64,000 nt of DNA from Anastatus disparis. Lineage: Eukaryota; Arthropoda; Insecta; Hymenoptera; Eupelmidae. The stretch covers positions 5,915,001-5,979,000 of the forward strand of contig JAFFSR010000242.1 in assembly GCA_017163975.1 (NCBI GenBank). The letters run 5' to 3'. Shown piece after piece: positions 58,587-64,000 of the stretch. The translations under genes were made by a program, and so were the position numbers. The notes under the pieces are model-generated. The model saw only the letters and a program-made list of their open reading frames with translations, ran no database searches and had not been told where the DNA came from. Every line of letters starts with the position of its first letter. The stretch's first letter is position 1.

Positions 58587-60113
58587 ATGGATCTTACGTT
58601 TATAACAGTAGCGCTTACTTTAATTGTAATATTATTATACTGGTTATTAACAAAAACTTATGATCATTGGCAAAAACAAAATGTACCATGTTTGCCTAAT
58701 CCAATACCAGGATTCGGTCATGTATTACCACTTTTTACCTTCAAATACAATTTATCTGATTTCACCGATAAAATTTATAAGAGTACTCAAGCCAGTGTAA
58801 TTGGATTTTACTTTATGCGTAAACCAGCCATGCTTGTGCGTGATCCAGAATTAGTGAAAAATGTTGTGCAAACTAATTTTTCAAGTTTTAATAGTAATCT
58901 CAGGATTCTTGATGAAAAGACAGATCCTGTATTTGCAAAACATCCATTTTTTGTTGGAGATCCACACAAATGGAAAGTTACAAGAGCTCGAACCACAAAT
59001 AATGTGACAAGTAAAAAATTGAGGAGTATTTTTATGATTGCAGACAATGTATGCTTAAAAATGAAAAAATATGTTGGAAGAAAAGTCGAAGAAAATTCTG
59101 GTTCGTACGAATGTGAACTCAAAGATTTTTGTAAAAAATATACCGGTGAAATTGTTGCCAATGCTGCGTTTGCTATCGAAGGTCAATGTTACAACGACAA
59201 TCCTGATAAAATGGCTTTTGTTAATATTATTAAAGATGTATTCTCTCCGTCGTTAATAAATGGTTTAAAGCAAACTTTAATTTTTTATTTACCTGATATT
59301 GCAAATTTATTTGGTGTTAGCTTTTTAGATAAGAAAGCAGAGCATTATTTACGTCATATTGTAGAAACTATAATAAATCGTCGAAAAAAAGAAAATAATA
59401 AACCAGATGATTATTTACAGTTTTGCATAGATAATAATTCAAGTGATACAGAAGAAAATATAGATAGTATTATTGCAGATGTTGTAATCTTTTATGCTGA
59501 TGTTTATGAGACGTCTAGTACAACTTTATCTTTTGTATTATATTTACTGTCTGAAAATGAACAGGTACAAGAAAAGTTACGTGATCATATACATTCTGTT
59601 CTAAAAAAAGAAGGTGATAGTTCTATGACTTTTGAATCGTTAAAAGATTTGACTTATCTGGATCAAGTAGTACAGGAATCGATGCGTTTAATGCCACCTG
59701 TTGGTGCATTATTAAAGCGTTGTACTCAAGAAATAACATTAGAAGGACCTGATGGAATTAAATGTCATTTAAATCCAGGTAATCCTGTATTCATTCCTAT
59801 TTCTAGTTTACATCATGATGAAAGATATTGGCCAGAAACTAAAGTTTTTGACCCTGAAAGATTTAATCCAGAGAATCAAGACAAACGAAATAAGTTTGCT
59901 TTTATACCTTTTGGAGAAGGGCCAAGAATGTGCGTTGGTATGAGATTAGCTTCAATGATAATGAAGCTTGCAATTGTTACTTTGATTACTAAATACAAAA
60001 TTGTGCGTTCATCAAAAACACGACGACCACTGGAATTGGACCCTCATTCACCTCTAAATTATGTTAAAGGCGGATTGTGGGCGAAATTGGAAAAATTAAA
60101 GAGTGATGGATAA
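58587..60113 (+). CDS. Cytochrome P450, clan 3 (CYP6-like), array gene 5
   Basis: Intronless, 508 residues from MDLTFIT (ATG aligned with the paralogs; upstream in-frame GTG/TTG codons are not used as starts). Anchor helix, PCLPNPIPGFGH hinge, WKVTR, I-helix ADVYETSS, ESMR with LMPPVG, DPERF and PFGEGPRMCVG are all present. The K-helix region is near-identical to gene 3. Downstream sequence (a minisatellite, the duplicated block and the region around 60.7-61.2 kb) is partly repeated beside the pseudogene at 62.85 kb, so this gene and its flank are the likely source of that copy. Confidence 0.95.
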   Translation: MDLTFITVALTLIVILLYWLLTKTYDHWQKQNVPCLPNPIPGFGHVLPLFTFKYNLSDFTDKIYKSTQASVIGFYFMRKPAMLVRDPELVKNVVQTNFSSFNSNLRILDEKTDPVFAKHPFFVGDPHKWKVTRARTTNNVTSKKLRSIFMIADNVCLKMKKYVGRKVEENSGSYECELKDFCKKYTGEIVANAAFAIEGQCYNDNPDKMAFVNIIKDVFSPSLINGLKQTLIFYLPDIANLFGVSFLDKKAEHYLRHIVETIINRRKKENNKPDDYLQFCIDNNSSDTEENIDSIIADVVIFYADVYETSSTTLSFVLYLLSENEQVQEKLRDHIHSVLKKEGDSSMTFESLKDLTYLDQVVQESMRLMPPVGALLKRCTQEITLEGPDGIKCHLNPGNPVFIPISSLHHDERYWPETKVFDPERFNPENQDKRNKFAFIPFGEGPRMCVGMRLASMIMKLAIVTLITKYKIVRSSKTRRPLELDPHSPLNYVKGGLWAKLEKLKSDG

Positions 60114-60130
60114 TAATGATTTATTATTAT

Positions 60131-60240
60131 ATGAAATGTGGATGTTTTTGTATTTATATGAAATATGTATGTTTTTGTGTTCATATGAAATGTGTGTGTT
60201 TTTGTATATTATATGAAATGTGTATATTTTTGTATTTATA
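60131..60240. repeat. 27-bp minisatellite, four units
   Basis: Four head-to-tail units of ATGAAATGTGTATGTTTTTG plus about 7 bases, varying by a few substitutions, directly downstream of the gene 5 stop codon and so probably in its 3' UTR. Confidence 0.8.
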
Positions 60241-60311
60241 TGCAATATAAATACAATTGAAACATAAAAAATTTATATTATCTAGCAAAAGTAAAGTCTT
60301 AAAAAATGCAT

Positions 60312-60420
60312 GCCACTTTTAGACCTTGAACATAAATAGTCATAGATCAACAACGATTATTTGATAACAACAAAGTTATCTTGTTATTGAATGCTTTCAA
60401 GTTTTATTTCATAAAAAAAA
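60312..60420. other. Duplicated noncoding block, copy 3
   Basis: Shares CTTTTAGACCTTGAACATA, AGTCATAGATCA and CTTGTTATTGAATG with the copies at 50762 and 54452; the end is rearranged. Confidence 0.45.
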
Positions 60421-60636
60421 CGTTTTCAGAAATTTAAACATATACATTTAACGAAAAAAAATTGTGCAAGAGAATCGTGATATTTACATAGGAATTGAGA
60501 TATCTATTAAAAAAATAAAATTTTACTTTATTAAAATACATTACTAATGATTTATCAAACAATAGATTACATCAGCTTAGTAACCCACGCGTAAATTCAA
60601 AGTTAAAGAAGTTTGAATGTCAAGCGCAAATTCCTA

Positions 60637-60951
60637 TTAATATTCTGAATACATACGTATTACATCGACAAGACCTTGCATATGAATATATTTGAGATCG
60701 CAATAAATAAGTGCTCTTACGCGGCAGCTTAATCTTGTCACATCACTGGTATTTGTCACTATGCTAACATTGTCATCGTTATTACCATGCTGAAGCTGTA
60801 CATTGATATGATAATCCATTAAATTGTCTGTGATTCTTTGTTTGAGAAAAATATCCAACTCTTTTTTTTCAATTAAATTATCTGAAATTTCGATATTGCG
60901 TGCAATATACACGTGTACGTTTGATGAACTTTTTTGGGCTATTTTTTTCAG
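60637..60951 (-). CDS. Unrecognised open frame, possibly a terminal exon
   Basis: About 100 codons without an ATG at the left; the frame opens after a possible acceptor (AAAAAATAG|CCC) and ends at a TAA at 60637. The translation is mixed in composition (…HINVQLQHGNNDDNVS…, RVRALIYCDLKY) and less AT-biased than random frames nearby, but no domain is recognised. Part of it (STNTSDV region) is repeated at 63510-63550 without the rest. No upstream exon was found, so it may be a gene relic. Confidence 0.25.
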   Translation of the reverse strand: MKKIAQKSSSNVHVYIARNIEISDNLIEKKELDIFLKQRITDNLMDYHINVQLQHGNNDDNVSIVTNTSDVTRLSCRVRALIYCDLKYIHMQGLVDVIRMYSEY

Positions 60952-61672
60952 TCCAATCACAAATATTTATTTAATCAATCATAAAGCATCTACGAGAACA
61001 CGTGTTGTTGATTAATTAGTATTTATCAGTCTAAAAAATCCTATTCAAAATTGATTTGTTGAAATAAAAATTCTTTGATAAATATTTTAACTATATGTTA
61101 TTTTTCACATTTCTTTCCCTTGAAGTACCTTTCATTTCCTTAATATAAATAACAATATTCAGTTCTTTAATACTTTTTTAAAAAAAGTAAATAAGAAATG
61201 ACCATGTATGTCCATTCAACGGACATTGAATAGCGTAGAATGTTTTTAAAATTTTTCAATTAGAATGATTGAAACAACGGAATCATACAATAGTTGTGCA
61301 ATTTTAAAATATTCTACGTGATTCAACGTACGTCGGATACTCGAAATTGCATTTGATTTATATGTGTATTGATATGTAATACATAATACTTATAATATGA
61401 AATTGAATTTGAATAATTCGATGATTATTTATTTGTATTAAAAGTAAACTATCACTTTTATTATTGTTGTCTTACTGAATTTGTTATAGTATATATAATA
61501 AAAATTATTTTCAGAATCAAAATATTTCATTAAAATTCTTTATAATGTAAAATATTTTTGCATAACAATTATCATATTTGCTTTACGAATTAAAAAATTT
61601 AATATTAACGAACACTGATAAGATTTAGTTTAAAAATGATTCGAGCGGTCAGGAATTAGTTAAATAGTAACA

Positions 61673-62599
61673 ATGAATAGTTTGATACAGTTGATAAAAA
61701 TAATAGAGCTAATGATGAAAATTGTGGCAGTTCTAATTTTTGTTTTTGTTGTTGGAACTTTCGCCAAGCCGGTATCACATTAATTTTTAATGAAATAACA
61801 TTTTTCCATACATAAAAATTTTTTAATTTATGTTATTATTCTATTAGAGAGAGGATATCTTTTCTGTTTTTGAGTATACACGTCAACAGGAAGAATTATA
61901 TAAAAAATTTATTAAAGGATTTGATCTAAGCGAAGGTACAATAATAATCTAAAAAATAATATTGTAATTTTATTTTTATTATTTTAAAAAATATAAAAAA
62001 AAAATTATTAGCTTCACATTATTGCTTTCACGTTTAACGTAAAATTTTATCTGTGTCACAATATTAGAATTCAGACATTTTATTATTATTATTATTCTTT
62101 AGTAAATGACTACATTATTTTTCTAATAATTTTAGATTTAGCTAATTCGTTTATTGAAGATCGTGACTTTACTCCACGATATATTTGCAATTTAAAAACA
62201 ACTGGAACAGTGAGTAATGATATTTAATATAATAGTACATGAAAATATTAAGCTTATAAAGAATGAGATGTATAATTAAATTTTGATTATTTATATTTTA
62301 ATCAGTTAAACGCTGATAATACTTTAAATGTAAAATGGGCAGTTTCTCGAAAGAAAGCAGATGTATCTACAGAAAAAATTAACGCAATTGCTGAAAAATG
62401 CAATGCTGTTTTAGGTAAAACATTTCTTTTCTTAATAAAATATTTCTTTAATTTATTATTACAGAAAAAAATTATTAACTTTGATTTTATTACAGTGAAG
62501 AAAAATAATTATTCCAAGACATATAAATACGTAATGTGTCTTACTAATCAAAGATTTTTTGATTTATTAACTGAAGGTAGTATACCTAAATGCTTTTAA
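61673..62599 (+). CDS. Secreted odorant-binding-protein-like protein, cysteine-poor
   Basis: Five exons, 61673-61771, 61848-61935, 62136-62209, 62306-62414 and 62496-62599, all with GT-AG introns and consistent phases, give 157 residues. A hydrophobic signal peptide (KIVAVLIFVFVVGTFA, from Met14/15) predicts secretion with a mature chain of about 126 residues. The segment CNLKTTGTLNADNTLNVKWA resembles the C3 region of insect PBP/GOBP proteins (C-x-x-x-x-x-G-x-L-N-x-D-x-x-L-N). The spacing Cys80-38-Cys119-18-Cys138 fits C3, C4 and C6. C1, C2 and C5 appear replaced (C5 by Tyr/Ser in NNYSKTYKYVMC), and an extra Cys156 lies near the C-terminus. Classical OBPs have six cysteines; minus-C OBPs lack C2 and C5. 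OBPs carry small hydrophobic ligands in sensillum lymph and other fluids. Family assignment is by eye; a venom or other secreted protein is the alternative. Confidence 0.65.
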
Positions 62600-62848
62600 A
62601 GATTTTGTTTACCTGAATTATGTAATTATAACCCTTCTAAGGTCAATTATAATAAATGTTTTACATTAGATTTCTAAACATCTTTTTACAGTTTACTATT
62701 TACCTTGTTTATTTTTAAAAAAATGCCGCTCGTTAGTTTTGATAAAATTTTTTATTAAACAAATGATCGAGAGAAATTTAATATTAAATATGTTAGGAAA
62801 TTATTTTTAGTATATTGTCACATTAGTGAAGTGATGTTAAAGACCACA
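62600..62848. other. Short spacer before the P450 pseudogene
   Basis: 3' flank of the secreted-protein gene. The segment is AT-rich, and nothing else is recognised. Confidence 0.4.
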
Positions 62849-62849
62849 G

Positions 62850-63298
62850 GCAAAAATCAAGATCATATAAATTCAACTTTAAAAAAGGAAAGTGATGATT
62901 TTGTGACTTTCGAATCGTTAAAAAATTTAAACAAATAATAAAAAATGGGTGCATTTTATGCCACCTGTTGGTGCATTATTAAAGTATCGTACGAAAGAAA
63001 TTATATTAGAAGGACCTGATGGAATTAAATGTCATTTATATCCAGGTAATCCTGTATTCATTCCAGTTTCTAGTCTATATAATGTTGAGAGATGTTGGCC
63101 AAACCTTTCTGTTTTTGACACGGAAAGATTTAATCCAGAGAATCAAGAAAAACAAAATAAATTTGCTTTCACTGAATGTGCGTTGATTCAGACCAATTAG
63201 CTCTAGTAATAATGAAACTTGCAATTGTTACTTTGATTACTAACACGACGACTGTTGGAATGGGACCCTCATTTGCCTGTAAATAATGTCATTGGTGA
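62850..63298 (+). pseudogene. Truncated cytochrome P450 pseudogene (array copy 6)
   Basis: Matches the C-terminal third of the array genes: GATCATATAAATTCAACTTT (the DHINS segment), VTFESLKNL, then after a deletion and stop codons MPPVGALLK, LEGPDGIKCHLYPGNPVFIP and RFNPENQEK. The YLDQ segment and the ESMR motif are lost to a deletion and frameshift. The haem loop is cut out: KFAF runs straight into TECALIQTN and a stop, without PFGEGPRM and in the wrong frame. More 3' deletions follow, and a SINE has inserted at 63302. It cannot encode a working P450. It is closest by eye to genes 3 and 5. Confidence 0.9.
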
Positions 63299-63301
63299 AA
63301 A

Positions 63302-63487
63302 GGTCATCAGTGGCTCATTCGGTAGAGCGATGGATTGTTAATCTCGAGGTACCGTGTACGAATCCCGATCTCGGCCGGTTAATACAAGCACCACTGTACG
63401 TTATATGTGCTGAAGTTCACAAACACACTAATGATCTTCGTCGCTAATTAGCATCACAATGATAGCATAAATACAGCGACGTTAAAT
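63302..63487 (+). mobile_element. tRNA-derived SINE, near full length
   Basis: Plus-oriented copy: GGTCATCAGTGGCTCATTCGG head, decayed B-box GTACGAATC, body ACCACTGTACGTTATATGTG, tail TAGCATAAATACAGCGACGT. It lies inside what would be the last codons of the P450 pseudogene, so it inserted after that duplication. Confidence 0.8.
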
Positions 63488-63877
63488 AATATCTAAACAA
63501 ATGTCAACTTCTGTATTTGTCATTATGCTAACATTGTCGTTATTACCATGTTGAATTTTCTTTTTTCAGTTGAGAATAAAAACAAGTTTTTTTTAAATAA
63601 AAGTATTTCGAATTCTGATACTATGTTCTACGTTTACCTACGTTTATCAGTCTAATTACAAATATATTGTGTAATTCAATGCGTATAGTTGATATAATCT
63701 CCTTTAAAATTGATTTATTCAAATAAAAATTTTTTGGTAAATATTTGAATCATGTTATTTTTCACATTTCTTTTCCTTGAAGTACCTTTTATTTTCTTAA
63801 AAAATAAAATTATTCATTTACTTAATACTTAAAAAAAAAAATTAGATTAGCTATACTTACGTATACGTAATTGAATC

Positions 63878-63952
<75 letters not shown>

Positions 63953-64000
63953 ATGCAACACATAACATCGATAACTTAAAAGTAAATTTCAATATTTGAT
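63488..64000. other. Duplicated flank and (TA)n microsatellite
   Basis: 63510-63550 repeats part of 60740-60800 (TTGTCATTATGCTAACATTG), and 63640-63830 repeats 61020-61190 (TTTTTCACATTTCTTT, CTTGAAGTACCTTT). A (TA)n tract of about 34 units spans 63882-63949. No gene is present before the window ends. Confidence 0.6.

Larger units (their letters stand above)
60241..61672. other. Spacer between P450 gene 5 and the secreted-protein gene
   Basis: Contains duplicated block copy 3 (60312-60420), a minus-strand open frame (60637-60951), a segment repeated at 63.5-63.8 kb, and an imperfect 115-base foldback at 61218-61332 (TTGAATAGCGTAGAATG against its inverse CATTCTACGTGATTCAA-like arm). Confidence 0.5.

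Overview
The window is AT-rich eukaryotic DNA with long introns, canonical GT-AG splice sites and AATAAA poly(A) signals. The genes are an HspB8-type small heat shock protein, a PX-LRR Nischarin, an Armitage/MOV10 helicase, clan 3 cytochrome P450s and a divergent odorant-binding-like protein. Together they point to an insect nuclear scaffold. The expanded CYP3-clan array and the overall style suggest Hymenoptera, perhaps a parasitoid wasp, but that is inference.

Layout. (1) 0.8-23.4 kb, plus strand: one small heat shock protein gene with three coding exons, two introns over 10 kb, a TATA/Inr promoter and a probable second promoter with an alternative first coding exon at 11.4-11.5 kb. (2) 24.8-37.1 kb, minus strand: three spliced genes in a row, CRAL-TRIO lipid carrier (24765-26159), Nischarin-like (27109-29017) and Armitage/MOV10-like helicase (33178-37140, nine exons). 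(3) 29.9-32.1 kb and 37.7-44.4 kb: accessory DNA packed with foldback and MITE-type elements, many nested. They include elements built from short self-complementary words behind a shared CCCTRTTGAAAA end, two diverged copies of a long hairpin whose arms co-vary, a TTAA-flanked MITE, TA-flanked CACTG MITEs, and an isolated 77-nt pre-miRNA-like hairpin. (4) 45.4-60.1 kb, plus strand: five intact intronless P450 genes in tandem, then a broken sixth copy at 62.85-63.3 kb. Three share a conserved micro-ORF upstream, and a noncoding block recurs downstream of three. (5) 61.67-62.60 kb: a five-exon gene for a 157-residue secreted protein resembling a cysteine-poor odorant-binding protein, lying between the last P450 and the pseudogene.

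A tRNA-derived SINE family occurs throughout in several full and partial copies, including one split by nested insertions and one head-to-head pair. The P450 array grew by tandem duplication with later sequence exchange between copies. The repeat-rich tract between the helicase and the P450s is the least explained part. The helicase, if truly Armitage, belongs to the piRNA pathway; no functional link to the nearby inverted repeats is shown.
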